DNA of 64,000 nt from Coix lacryma-jobi var. lacryma-jobi (lineage: Eukaryota; Streptophyta; Magnoliopsida; Poales; Poaceae): NCBI GenBank assembly GCA_009763385.1, contig CM019829.1, positions 34,637,705-34,701,704 of the forward strand, written 5' to 3'. Each line of letters begins with the position of its first letter. Position 1 is the stretch's first letter. Below, one piece after another: positions 21,820 to 33,242 of this stretch. The notes beneath the pieces are model-generated. The model was not told the origin of the DNA. It was given only the letters and a program-made list of their open reading frames with translations, and did not search any database. Position numbers and translations under genes: made by a program.

Positions 21820-22893
21820 GTCTTCTTTCTTGGGCTAGGACATGTCCTGGACAGATGCCCTTCTTTGCCACAGTTGTAACATGGCCCCTTGACGTAGCTG
21901 CCTGCGAAGTTCTGATTTCCAGACCCCGCTCTATACTGTGATGATTGACCTTTGCCACTTTCTGGACCTTAGCTTGCTGCTGATTTCCCTGAAAACGACG
22001 CTGAGGAGGCTTGAACCGCGCTCCCCGTGCTGCTACATGAAACTGAGGACGATTCGCCACTTGATTTCTGTTCTGCTGTGCTCCTGTATCAAAAGTTCGC
22101 TTGCGGGCTTTAGATGCACTATAGAGATTGTTGTGGTTTTCTTGAGTCAAACAGTCACTGACGAAGTCATTGAACTGGGTTCTGGAAGAGTTTCCCATCG
22201 ACTTCAGGAGCTTTGGACTTAGGCCCCTCTTCATACAAGCAATCTTCTTTGCATCGGTGTTGACATACTCAGGCGCATAACGAGCAAGATTGTTGAAAGC
22301 ATGAAGATATTCAGCCATTGTTTTGGTACCCTGAGTCAAACTCAAAAACTCTGTTACCTTCATAGCCATTAAACCGGGAGGAATATAATGGCCCCGAAAA
22401 GCTGCTGTAAACTGTTCCCAAACTATAGGTTGAATTGCCGCCGGAAAGCGGTACGGTGTGATGTGCCCACCATATACCGGCTGGTCCCTGCAACTGATGA
22501 GCCGCGTATTCCACCTTCAGAGATTCCGTCAGACGGAGCAACCTGAACTTCTGTTCGACAGTGTTGATCCATTCGTCTGCTTCCAAGGTTTCCACTGCTT
22601 CCTTAAAGATCGGAGGTCTAGTGTCCAAGAAGTCCTTAAACGTGCTGTACTGATTAACATCTTGACCACCCAGACCTGCAGCCCTGCGGTATTCTCAGCG
22701 ATGTTCGGAGATTTGCTTCCATGTTGCGTTGCATAGCTTCCATGCTACGCTGACTTCCCAAAAACTGAGCAAAGAACTGCTCTGCCGTATAAGGAGGAGG
22801 AGGAGGAGGATTGGCTTCCTCGCCCTGTCCACTCCCATCTGCACCACTGGCACTGCCGGCTCCACGACGAGTGTTCACCATCTGCATAGCCAA
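21820..22893 (-). pseudogene. gag: G1 gag with zinc knuckle
   Basis: Starts near MVNTRRGAG (22881), with a run of six prolines from GGA repeats. It then carries the Gypsy gag core (EADEWINTVEQKFRLL, AAHQLQGPAGIWW, EFLSLTQGTKTMAEYLHAF, ARYAPEYV), a basic glutamine-rich linker, and a knuckle CYNCGKEGHLSRTC (21840-21882 in plus coordinates). Frame changes near 22660, 22480 and 22350 break it, as does one between 21900 and 22000. Gag packages the RNA and forms the particle. Confidence 0.87.
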
Positions 22894-23202
22894 TCAATAA
22901 TCGATGAGTGATGCCATATATATAGATCAAAATGCGTAATGACTGCAGTACTGTATTCGAACATAGTTCATACAATAAGGCACATTCACAAGTTGTTCCA
23001 CACAAATAACATCACAAACAGATTATACGAAAAGCGCTTAATACTCGCATGGACACGAACGGATAAAACACAACGATAGCCTGATACTTAAAACGGTTCA
23101 AAGGTAGCAACGAGGTCCTTAAGCTTACAACACATCAAAGGTTCCACAGATCCAACATAACCGATACACAAGACCACAACGATAAACATCGAGACCTAAA
23201 CT
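22894..23202 (-). other. G1 spacer between the extra ORF and gag
   Basis: About 310 bp without a supported gene. In minus sense it lies after the acidic end of the extra ORF and before gag. I see no conserved motif in it. Confidence 0.5.
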
Positions 23203-24291
23203 CTAATCGCTCTCAGCATCTGACACATGACCCTCGACATCATCGGCTCCATCATCTTCCTCTTCTTCTTCGTCTTCTTCTTCCTGATTAGCGAAGAGCA
23301 TTCCTCCATCTTCATCACCGCCATCAGCAAGAACAACTCCCAACTCCCCATCCATCTCGGCTGCACCTGGAGGATGGTATGGATGAAGCTGGTTGTGAAG
23401 ACGATGCACTTCCTCATGGAGGTTGTTGTTGTAGGCTTCAGATGTCGCCAACTGCTGCTCCAAGGCCACGATACGAACTCTCATATCCACCTCTTCTTCC
23501 CATGCTTGATTTCGCTGCTGAAGAAGCCTTATCATCTGATTCTCCGCACTCCGATTAGCATGCTTCTCACGCCCTAGCTGCTCTTGCAGCCTGATGATCT
23601 CTTGAGCTGCGACTACATTCCTGCGAACCACCTGATCCTTCTCTATGGTCATCTGCTTCAGCTCTTCCTGCATCTTTTCCACTTCTTCATCGAACTCACG
23701 CTGAGCTTGCCTTTTCTCATCCCTGACATGGTGATAGGACTCAGTCATACTGCACAAGCTGTGTTGCATGACCGCGTACCCCTTCATTACCGCATACATG
23801 GCACTTGCTGCTGGGCCATCACATGCCTGAAGCTCACTAGGACTGCCCTCAATTGCTTCCTGCTGGTCTGCACCCAAACATCCTTGAACGGGTCAGCCCT
23901 CGGAAACACTCCTGCCAGAGCCCGACTGAGGTCTTCCGGGAACCGCTCCATGATGTCCTGGAGAATGAGGAACGCTGCTGACTGCGCACCTTCCCAAGGA
24001 TCCCTTCCTTTGCTCTCATACATCCAACCGACCACACAGATCCATCTTCCCTGGGCTTCACCACTGCGGTAACATACACCAAGTGGTGTTTTCCAGAGGC
24101 TCTTTCGACCAGAAGTAGCGAGGCTCTCGACCATCCGGGTATCCCACAGAACGCAGAACCCTCCAGAGCAACGTAGGTGTCCCAAACACATCCAGAAACT
24201 TTGCCTTGCACCTCTCCGACCTAGGTGCCAACTGGTGTCTGGGAACCCTGCCGCCCGTTGACTTACGTGCGGTTTCCTTAGTCCGTCCCAT
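23203..24291 (-). pseudogene. G1 extra ORF: H3-tail-like N-terminus, coiled coil, acidic end
   Basis: Sense-strand ORF between the 5' LTR and gag, not one of the standard retrotransposon genes. From the ATG at 24289-24291 it reads G-RTKETARKSTGG, then RVPRHQLA. This matches histone H3 residues 1-23 at about 16 of 23 positions, including R2, T3, K4, T6-G13, P16, R17 and QLA. Similarity to H3 stops there and no histone fold follows. The middle (about 23850-24100, other frames) contains WEGAQSAAFLILQDI and FPRADPF. The last open frame (23203-23877) has a long coiled coil (EEVEKMQEELKQMTIEKDQV, QQRNQAWEEEVDMRVRIVAL), the block LHEEVHRLHNQLHPYHPP, and a strongly acidic tail. The frame is broken near 24060 and 23870. 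Function unknown. Confidence 0.8.
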
Positions 24292-25025
24292 CTGTAGCAG
24301 GATTATCATGATAACATAAGCATAGGTCTTCCAACTCGAGCAATGAATCCATAAAGGGTGGAAGTAATGCAAAAAGGAAAGAAAGCATTATGCCATGATA
24401 TGTATATGTATGAAAACGTTCCGTACGTCCTTTCCACTACATAAGAACTATGCGGTGGCAAACCACGATACTCTCATACGTTAACTATTTCGTTCTAACG
24501 GTGCGTAGTTAGTGTACCTGCAGAAGATCCATTTCAGCCCTGCCCCACAGTATGATAATCATGCATTGCTGAAATTTAAATCTAGATACTCACCTAGGTG
24601 TACACCCCGTATACACGTAAGCAGTATATGCACCCATTTAACAGTATCACCCCCGTTACCGCGTACCTTCCCCCTGCACCCGTGTGTTGACGTGCGCAGG
24701 TTTCAGTATCACTAACACTCCCCTAGGCCGACGGTTGTTCGACCATGCTCTCACAACTTTCCTTACCTTGGCGTAGAGGCAACTGATCCATACATTACCA
24801 TTCCGAAGAATAGCACCCATACAATTTCACCCTTGCCGTATGGACGACAGAATAAACGAAAATCAAGTATGATGCAAGACCCCTCCAAGTTAGTACTTAA
24901 ATAAGCCACCTGAGATCCTATGGGCATAAAGGATATGACCACTGGCACACCTATTTTTTAAATTTTTTTTTTTGAAAATTAACCAAATTTTTGTCCTGTA
25001 ATATTACCCCTGAATTTTTGGCTTT
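24292..25025 (-). other. G1 leader between primer-binding site and extra ORF
   Basis: About 730 bp of untranslated leader in minus sense. It includes an A-rich tract (T-run at 24955-24974 in plus coordinates). Immediately upstream of the extra ORF it reads CTGCTACAG before ATG, resembling a splice acceptor. No other gene is seen. Confidence 0.5.
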
Positions 25026-25037
25026 GCTCCGATGCCA
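25026..25037 (-). promoter_or_regulatory. Primer-binding site of G1
   Basis: In minus sense TGGCATCGGAGC, two bases after the 5' LTR end. It has the initiator tRNA-Met pattern TGGTATCAGAGC with two mismatches. Confidence 0.85.
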
Positions 25038-25039
25038 GC

Positions 25040-28000
25040 TGTAACAGAACCGACCAATTTATAAGAGCACAAGTACGAAATTCTCCGCCGAGGCAGTAAA
25101 TTTGTGGCACTTGAGCCCCTATAAACCCGGTAGTCCGTGAAATCACGAAGGATTTCAAACTTTCCAACATCAACAACATAGGATCGTAATATTCAGCATC
25201 GACCGTCACACGACAGAGATTACATAAATAGTTCGGAGTAGCAACTTAGTTATTACAACCAGGTTTGAAAATAGTAGCGGAAGCTTAATTTGAAACATAG
25301 TTCTGAAATTCACCCACGCACATAGTGATTACAGTGCCATTTAGTAGTCATCCTTAACATAGCAAAAGATACGAACAGAAGAGGTCATTGCCCGTGACCT
25401 AGATATCACCCGAGGCTGGAAAGAGACAATTGATGCAATAACCATGGAAGACCTGGCCATCTGCAACAACAAAGGGTAGAACCCTGAGTACGAGAAGGTA
25501 CTCAGCTAGACTTACCCGCCTTAAACCAGAAATAAGTTGACCTCAAGGAGTATGCAAGGCTAGTATATAGTGGAGGCTGGTAAGGACCACATTTTTGCAT
25601 AAAAGCCATTTGTTAATTAAGTAGTTCTCCTGCCTTTAGCTGTCAATTTAAATAGTAATTATCCTATTTACTAGATTAGCAAACTGCACTATAACAACAT
25701 GGTAGTGATCCAACAATCACCAAAAATGTAACAAACAGACCGAGTAACCATTTCCAAAAGTATTATGATAGCTGTCTCGTGTTCCACATTTTTCAGTATC
25801 AAGGTCGATCAGCGTTCGAGTCAAGTGCTCACTATCCAGGAGCGATGGCGATTATAATCGATTCCTAACCAGCTGGTGATTTATTTCCCACAAACCACAC
25901 CCACCCGTCGGTGAGCTACAGATGACCACAACATTGTTCCAGGAGTCGCGGTTTCAACCGCCACCATCACACCCGGAGGCAAGCCCGACTGCCAAGGAGT
26001 TGGACTTAACCACCATCACCCGGGTCTTACTATTCGCGCCCCCGCGTCCCACTAACTCTCCACCGTGGCTTCGGCTGATGCGTAGGACCTGAGAGCCGGC
26101 CTGGAACAATGAGCGGCTTCGCGGTCGGAACGAGTTATCCTTCCAGCTAAATGTGGGACATGCGTTCAACATGACAAGAAGTCTATCTTACAAGATACTG
26201 ATTCCCATAAAACACGGCTAGAAATACTGTAGCATACACTACAGGAATCTGCCGATCTCCATTTTCCACAACACTCAGTTATCCCACTTAATGGAAATAT
26301 CCGGTTAATCGGCCAAGTAACCACCTATTACTCGCGGGTAACATGAAGGTTGCCCGACTTCTACCGGTCTAAGCAATTCTAAGCATAACTCGGACCTGAT
26401 TCTATATAGGTATCAAGGATAATATTTCAAGATAACAAGGTATGAATAGTGATGCATCAACGGTATCAAACAACTCCTATACTTAATGCAACAAACATAA
26501 ACAGATTAAGTTAATTATAAACTGTAGGTAGTTAGAAATGCTCCGGGGCTTGCCTTTCTCGAAGGTGCTCGGTTGGTGATTCGGGCACTCCGGAAGTTCT
26601 TCTTCAAACTCTTCCCCGACAGCTCCTGGTTCCTGCTCCTGGGGCTGCTCCTCGTTTTCCTCTGCTATCACTGTCTCTTCTACCGAACCTGTTATGATGC
26701 ATATGCGAGAATGAATGGATGATACATGGGCATAGAAAATGCATTGCAATTGAATTGACCGAATAGGTGCATATTTCCTCTCCGGTAGAGTACAACATCT
26801 ATTTAGAGAGAAGCTACACCACTCATGCAAAATACAGTCAACATGCATACACTGAAAAGACTATTTTACCTCTACTGCTGGTTTCCACATAAAAGAGACA
26901 CAAAAGCTTAATTAAATAAACTAATTATTCTACTAAAAACAAGCTTATAACTGCACCTTATAGCTAACAGCTTTAGAAAAATCTACAAAAATTACTGTAG
27001 GTTCCTAACAGAAATAAAGCATACTTGTACAAATTTCAGGACAATTGCATATCTACATAATTCTGTATGAAAAAGACAAATATCAGGGTGAAAAGATACT
27101 TTGAACTACACCCTATCTTAAAAAGTGTCAAACAACAATTTCATATTTTGTTTAGAACTTTTTAGCATAAGAGCAGTCTATAAAAATTATGAGACTCCAA
27201 TTCCATATATTTTAATTACTACAAATTATACAAGAAAACAGCATTTAATTAATTTAAAGGTTAACTTCAAATTATTTCACAACCAAACAGTAGTTATCAT
27301 TTTTCTGTGACTCTACATCACCTACACAGTTCATCAAAACAAATCCCATATTTTTCTGAGCAAAACATGATTTATTATACATTAAACAAGATATCAGCCT
27401 AAACATAAATTAATTACTACTGCACATAAAAATATTATAACAGGCATATTATATTTTTCATGTACAGATCTCATCAAAACAAACTTAACAAAATTGGTTT
27501 CACATTTATTGGATTAACAGAACTTAAGTTATGATTTAAACAAGCATTATCAGCATTTCTGAAAAACATATATTCAAAAACACTAAACCCTAACTGCTAC
27601 ATGCACCCGACACAACTGCACCCAAGCGACTGACAACCGGGGCCCGTGGTCAAAGCGACCCCACCTGTCACACACAGGAAAAACAGAGGAGGCGTTGACC
27701 TCGCCGGAGCTCGCCGACGGCGGCTCCTCCGGCGAAACCATCACCACCTAACGACTCTACTCAACCATCCGCGTCGAATGGTACCCACTCGACCCTAGCG
27801 ACACGACGGATCGAGCACGACGCCGGCAATGGCGGCCACGGCGGCGCGGGCTCACCACGCCGGGCATCTCCGGCCATGCCGAGGCTAACCAACCACGATT
27901 CCTACTCCTCGAACTCCCACGGATCTAGCGCAAGGCTCAGACGCCACTGATTTCACTCCGAAAGCTCGGGACCACGCCATGCCATTCTCCGGCAACAATG

Positions 28001-29208
28001 GCGGACGGCGGCGATGGCGGACCGAGGCAACCAAACCCTAATCGGCTAAACCGACTTCACTACCTTCTTCCTGGACGCACTGACTGACGAACGCTAGCTA
28101 AAACATCTTGGAACCCACGGGAAGGGAGCCGACCACGGCGGACCGAGCTCGGCGGTCATGGCGGCCATGGCGGAAGCTCGTCCCGCGGCTTACCTAGGCA
28201 CTTCTAGCGAGAGCTGGCTACGGCACGCGAAGCAGGAGGTGGAGGCGAGGTTGGCGGTGGGTTTTGCGGGGAGAAAACACGGCGAGACGACGGCGGACGG
28301 CGACTTCCCCCTTTTCGCCCGCGCGGTCGCCGGCGAGAGCGCAAGGCAAAGCAGAGAGGGAGAGTGAGCGCGTCTGGGAGGAGGAGAGCGTGCGCGGGTC
28401 AAGACTCACTCGCCACGCCGCGCGCGCTGGCTGGGTTTGGCCGGGATCGGGCGCCACGCGGCAGGGGATTCCTGCGCGCGGTCGGCCACGACGCCGGCGA
28501 GTTCAAACTGAACCCCGCGATTCAGTTAACTCCCGGGCCGACTGACGGGCGATTTTTGAACACGATTAACTCACTAACCACTCCATCAAACGCTAAACCA
28601 ACTGCACCACTGGTTAGAGCTATACACCGACTGCAACTTTGGTTACAAGATCGATCACTGGTTCGGCTTGGGTTGGGCTCAGATCGATGCCAAACATGGC
28701 CTGACCGAACTGGTTTTCAGAGTTAGGACTTAGGAAAATTTCCAAGTCTAAAACCCTTCCAATTCTGTCTTGTGGACCCTAAAACACCATGCTAAACCCA
28801 TTTTCATGAGTTGGTCCTTAAACAACTTTTGTTCTATACTAAATTCTACACACTTTTGCTTAAGGGCCCACAGCCATGCAAAGCTTCTATCAAGGAGGTC
28901 TTTGTTAGTCAAACAAAAGGACTTTAGAGGCTCTATAGGGTTGACTAGGGTTTAACTACTTGATTAGGCAAAATGTCCAGCATAACCATGCCTTCATTTT
29001 GACTCCTCAACAAAGTTAGATGGTGGAAGACTTAACCACTCCAAAGCAAGACAAGCAACACTTCATCAAAGCAAACTTATAAGCAAGCAAGCACATGAAA
29101 TGACATTTTATGTGAGAAAAAGAATAACATATGAATGCTTCATGATCATGAGATGATTATGCATGATGAGAAATGATGTCATGCTAGCTTAACACCAGAG
29201 GTGTTACA
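25040..29208 (-). mobile_element. G1 5' LTR
   Basis: 4169 bp, paired with 14263-18433 and followed by the right copy of ACCTC at 29209-29213. It is the promoter-bearing LTR for the minus-strand transcript. Differences from its partner include many one-base indels in short homopolymers (for example CCCC/CCC, GAAAC/GAAAAC). The conserved stem-loop is at 25484-25505. Confidence 0.93.
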
Positions 29209-30255
29209 ACCTCTTCTTCCTGGGGGCCCGTGGGATCCTCCACCTCTGTCGGTACCTTTGGTACGTGCCGGGTTGGAACCACCCTGTTCTGATGATGGGG
29301 GAGGTCACTCATCCCGGGAGGCGCACGACACTCATATCCAAGCGCAGCACCCCCCTCGCAGATGATCGGCGATATCGCGAGCGAGTCAACTCGCTCCAGG
29401 TCACAGCACATCTCTCACTTCGCTCACTCTGCTTTTGTTGCTAATTTTGAGCCCCTAGATGTTGGACAACGCTTTGACGGATCTCAGAGTAGTCAATGCC
29501 ATCATGAGGTTTTAGAAAACTTTGAAAAAAAAGAGAATCGGGTTTGGGTTCTATTCCACCTCCCACTGACTGTAAGCCTATTGGGACAAAGGGTTTTCCA
29601 AAAACAAGCAAGGAGAGGATGGCCACGTTGTTTAAAACAAGGCCCGGCTTGTACGAAAGGCTATAGTCAGAAGGAGGGATAGATTATGAGGAGACGTTTG
29701 CTCCTGTAGCTCGTTTGGAGGCTATTAGGATACTCTTGGTTTTTGCTGGCATCCAAAGTTTCAAATTGTTTCAAATGGATGTCAAGAGTGCCTTCTTAAA
29801 CGACTACATAGAGGAGGAGGTTTATGTTGAGCACCCCCCGGTTTTGAAAATCCCAAGTTTCCAAACCATGTCTTTAAACTTCACAAAGCTTTATATGGTT
29901 TGAAACAAGCCCCTAGAGCCTGGTATGATAGGTTAAAAACCTTTTTGCTTGCTAAGGGTTTTAAAATGGGATGTGTAGATAAGACGCTCTTTCTCCTCCG
30001 GCAAGGCAAAGACACGCTCTTGGTCCAGATTTACGTGGATGATATCATTTTCGGTGGTTCTTCTCACGCTTTGGTTGCCAAGTTTGCAGATACTATGAGC
30101 AGGGAGTTTGAGATGAGCATGATGGGCGAGCTGACATTCTTTATCGGGTTGCAAATTAAGCAATCCCGGGAGGGGACGTTTGTGCACCAGGGCAAGTACA
30201 CGAAGGACTTGCTGAAGCGGTTCGATATGGGTGAGCCAAGCCCCTTCCAACACCC
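29209..30255 (+). pseudogene. pol: Copia A linker and reverse transcriptase (broken)
   Basis: Resumes Copia A after G1 (the right copy of ACCTC is at 29209-29213). The linker codes SSWGPVGSS-like sequence, then reverse transcriptase: GYSQKEG near 29660, EAIRILL and FQMDVKSAFLN near 29720-29800, LLAKGFKMGCVDKTLF, and the catalytic YVDDIIFGG near 30034. GELTFFIGLQIKQS follows. Stops and frame changes near 29683, 29840 and 29900 break it. It is close to the conserved Copia RT in length. Confidence 0.9.
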
Positions 30256-30981
30256 ATGTCGATGACGACTGCCCTGGATGCGGATGTGGATGGAGAAGCA
30301 ATGGACCAGAAGGAGTACCGCAGCATGATCGGGTCGCTACTCTACCTGACGGCGACACGCCCGGACATTCAGTTCGCGGTGTGTCTGTGCACGCGCTTTC
30401 AGGCGTCGCCGCGCACTTCTCACCGTCAGGCGGTGAAACGCATCTTCAGGTACCTTCGTTTCACACCTGAGTTCGGGATTTGGTATTCTGCTTCCTCCCC
30501 TCCTCGCCCTTCGCTTTGCGGTTATTCCGATGCCGATTTTGCTGGTTGTCGCATTGAGCGCAAGTCCACTTCTGGGACTTGCCAATTTATTGGATCTTCT
30601 CTTGTTTCGTGGTCTTCTCGCAAGCAGTCTAGTGTCGCCCAGTCTACCACGGAGGCTGAGTATGTTGCTGCGGCTAGCTGTTGTTCCCAATTACTCTGGA
30701 TGATGGCCACTTTGCGTGATTTTGGTTTGAGTTTTTCTCGAGTGCCTTTGCTTTGTGACAGCACGAGTGCTATTAGCGTTGCTAAGAACCCCCGTGCTTC
30801 ACTCGAAAACCAAACACATTGATGTGCGCTTTCATTCTTGCGAGACCACCAGGAGAAGGGTGATATCGACCTTCGCCATGTCGATACTCATCACCAACTG
30901 GCTGATATTTTCACCAAGCCTTTAGACGAATCAACCTTTAATAGGTTGAGGGGTGAGCTTGGTGTGTGTTTCCCCTTTTAG
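30256..30981 (+). pseudogene. pol: Copia A RNase H and end of pol
   Basis: Open from 30256 to 30822 and continued in another frame to the stop at 30979-30981. Motifs: MIGSLLYLTATRPDIQF (RT-RNase H connection), GYSDADFAGC (first RNase H acidic residue), STSGTCQFIGSSLVSWSSRKQ, STTEAEYVAA (Glu), then LRHVDTHHQLADIFTKPLD and the C-terminus GELGVCFPF. The frame changes near 30815. RNase H removes the RNA template during DNA synthesis. Confidence 0.9.
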
Positions 30982-32561
30982 ATGGGGGAAGCATTTTGAG
31001 TTGTATCCTAGTCTGACTCTTTTACTTAGATCTTCTCTTCTGTTGCATTTTAGCATACGCATTTACATTCTGAGCTTCATGTTTATAATCACTAGAATGT
31101 AACTATCCTCTGTTTAGTATGCTCCGATGCTTATGATTGATGCTTGTAGCCTATGCTCCTTCTGATCACTATACATGTTATGAGCTGAGCTATTTTTGAA
31201 ATGGTGAAGTTGCTTAATGTATATAAAATCTGGAAATGTTCACCATTGAGATATGCAACTAGCATGTGTAGGGTGTGTTGAGTCCATTCCTGCTTTTCAT
31301 ATATGCTAGGTTGCTATGTCTCTAGTTCTGAGTCATTCACTCGCTTGGTCTATTCATATCATGTTTAAAATTTGAACCAAGTTTAGTGAATTGAAAAGAT
31401 CGAGATGGGATTGCTTGTCAACACATCACGGTATCGAGACGGTTTCTCATTGCACTTGAGTTAAACTTGAGCCGTGTAGTGTATGACCGAAACCGTAGCT
31501 TTAAGCTTCTGATTGCTTCGGCATAGGCTTCGCTCGGTTGAAAAGTTGGGCAAAGACAAGCTTTCAACCTCTCGCAATCACATGCTAAATAATTGAACTT
31601 GTGAATTCTTTACCGCTGCAACTCCGATATAAAACTGAAATCACAAGTATATGCTTCATTCCTATGCATGATGATTGAACTTTGCTAGGGGTAGTTCACC
31701 TTGTATACATGTTTAGCACTTGTCTGGATTCCTATCTATACATGTGTAGTGCTATTTTGATGGTGACTATCTTTTTGGCTAAAAACTGCTCACTTGCTCA
31801 TATGCTTCATATTTGTATCTGTGATCAGTTTGAGCCTTCGCTATTTGAGTGCTTAGTTGTGTCATTGAAGCTATAACCGATTTGAGCACTTTTGCACTCT
31901 TTTGATTATATGCCTGAAGATGCTCACTTGCATTTCTGACTTTATATGCATTTTGGAAGGGGGAGTTGTGTTGCTCAAGAGAAAGTTTGTGCTTGATAAG
32001 TGCATTTTCAACTAAGGGGAGAGTTTTTGCAAATCATATGTCTCCTGGAGTTCAACTAAGGGGGGAGCTTTTGCTAAGGGGGAGTCCCGGGTTGCTTGCA
32101 CGTGTCGAGGGGAGTTTTGCTAGTTGTGTTGAGCTGTTGCCTCTGTCTTGAGGGACTAGCAACATTTTCCTCATTTAGCGTCGAGGTTGATTTTGATTGG
32201 TTCGGAGACCTTTCGGTTGTTTTTCAATTGGTTCGGAGTGGTTTTCGTGCTAGTTGTGTTGAGCCTCTGTGCCTCTATCTTGAGGGACTAGCATTTTGCC
32301 ATTTTTAGCTCTGATTTCCAATTGGTATTTTGCTAGCGGTGTTGAGCCTGTTCTACCTCTTCTTGAGGGCTAGCTCTGCTTTGCTTGGTTGCGTCGAGCC
32401 GTTGCCCATGTCTTTGGGGACCAAGTTTTCGCTTCTTCCACTTGACCTTCTTCGGCTTTGCTATGCTTTTGGGTCATTTGGTCGAGTTCTCTTCTTCTCC
32501 TTCTTTTTTCTTTTCTCTTTCTCTCATTATGATTTGTGTGAGTAGTTGACAATGCACTCAT
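30982..32561 (+). other. Copia A long 3' untranslated region
   Basis: About 1.6 kb between the pol stop and the polypurine tract. No envelope-like ORF is recognisable; the longest frames are about 70 codons. From about 32100 to 32400 it holds degenerate repeats of GCTAGTTGTGTTGAGCC followed by CTTGAGGGACTAGC. Several AAGGGGGAG runs near 31960-32090 resemble extra polypurine tracts. Confidence 0.75.
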
Positions 32562-32572
32562 CAAGGGGAGAT
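32562..32572 (+). promoter_or_regulatory. Polypurine tract of Copia A
   Basis: CAAGGGGAGAT directly before the TGCGG start of the 3' LTR. The same tract precedes the minus-strand LTRs at 35448 and 52479. Confidence 0.85.
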
Positions 32573-33016
32573 TGCGGATACATGGGTGTATGCCGAGTCT
32601 CTGAGTGATGAGTGATTGTCAACGGGTTTGATCGCATGTTCTCTGGCTTGTGTTGTGCAGGTGTCGAGCACGGAGACAGTGATCGAGGGCAAGGTGAAGG
32701 TCAAGTTGAGACGTGCCGTGCCGATGGACTGGGTGCGATGAAGGATGGGCGTGCCGTGCGGCGGACGTGCCATGCCGATGGATCGAGCAGTGAAGGGCGG
32801 ACATGAGGCTTGGACTGAGGGACCGGAGTGCCTGAGGATCAGCTGTGGTGGCGGGCAGCCTGGGACAGCGACGAGCGGAGACTTGCGGGGCACGGTGTTG
32901 CTCAGGTCGAGGACCTGGGGACACGTGTCGGTGGACGGGGTGCACGGGCGGTGCATCCCCTCTACACAACTTCGGTTTGGTGGCTAAGCCAGCGAAAAAC
33001 CACCGGTGGACGGTTT

Positions 33017-33242
33017 CCAGGTTTGGGCCTCAAAACCTGGGTGCTGAGGGTTTCCGAGTTTGGCCACAAAACTCGAGCTAAGGACGGTTTCCAGGTTTGG
33101 GCCTCAAAACCAGGGCGCGGATGGTTTGCTGAGTTTGGCCTCAAAACTCAGACGCTGGTGGGCTGGTTTCCCGGTTTGGGCCTCAAAACCGGGGGATAGC
33201 TGGAAAAGGCTGGTTTCCCGGTTTGGGCCACAAAACTGGGGG
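33017..33242 (+). repeat. Six-unit covarying hairpin array, A 3' LTR
   Basis: Units start at 33017, 33054, 33091, 33129, 33170 and 33217. Arms are CCAGG/CCTGG, CCGAG/CTCG, CCAGG/CCAGG (one arm changed), CTGAG/CTCAG, CCCGG/CCGGG and CCCGG/CTGGG. Most pairs are intact here. Confidence 0.9.

Larger units (their letters stand above)
14263..29208 (-). mobile_element. Chromovirus G1 (Gypsy, Tekay-like), complete insertion
   Basis: A 14.9-kb Ty3/Gypsy element on the minus strand with LTRs of about 4.17 kb, termini TGTAACA/TGTTACA, a perfect 5-bp duplication, primer-binding site, extra ORF, gag, protease, reverse transcriptase, RNase H, integrase, chromodomain and polypurine tract. Integrase after RNase H defines Gypsy; the chromodomain defines a chromovirus. 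LTRs are nearly identical, so the insertion is recent relative to Copia A, which it interrupts. Frames are broken at several single-base sites. Confidence 0.95.

Noticed and set aside
22300..23900. Plus-strand frames opposite the G1 gag and extra ORF
   Set aside because: They are antisense shadows of the coiled-coil and acidic coding sequence (Leu/Phe-rich translations of Glu/Lys codons).
24220..24291. Host histone H3 gene or pseudogene
   Set aside because: Similarity to H3 is limited to about the first 23 residues. No histone fold or H3 body follows, and the ORF lies at the same place in two retrotransposons.
30982..32561. Envelope-like gene after Copia A pol
   Set aside because: No frame longer than about 70 codons, no signal peptide or membrane segment that repeats between copies.
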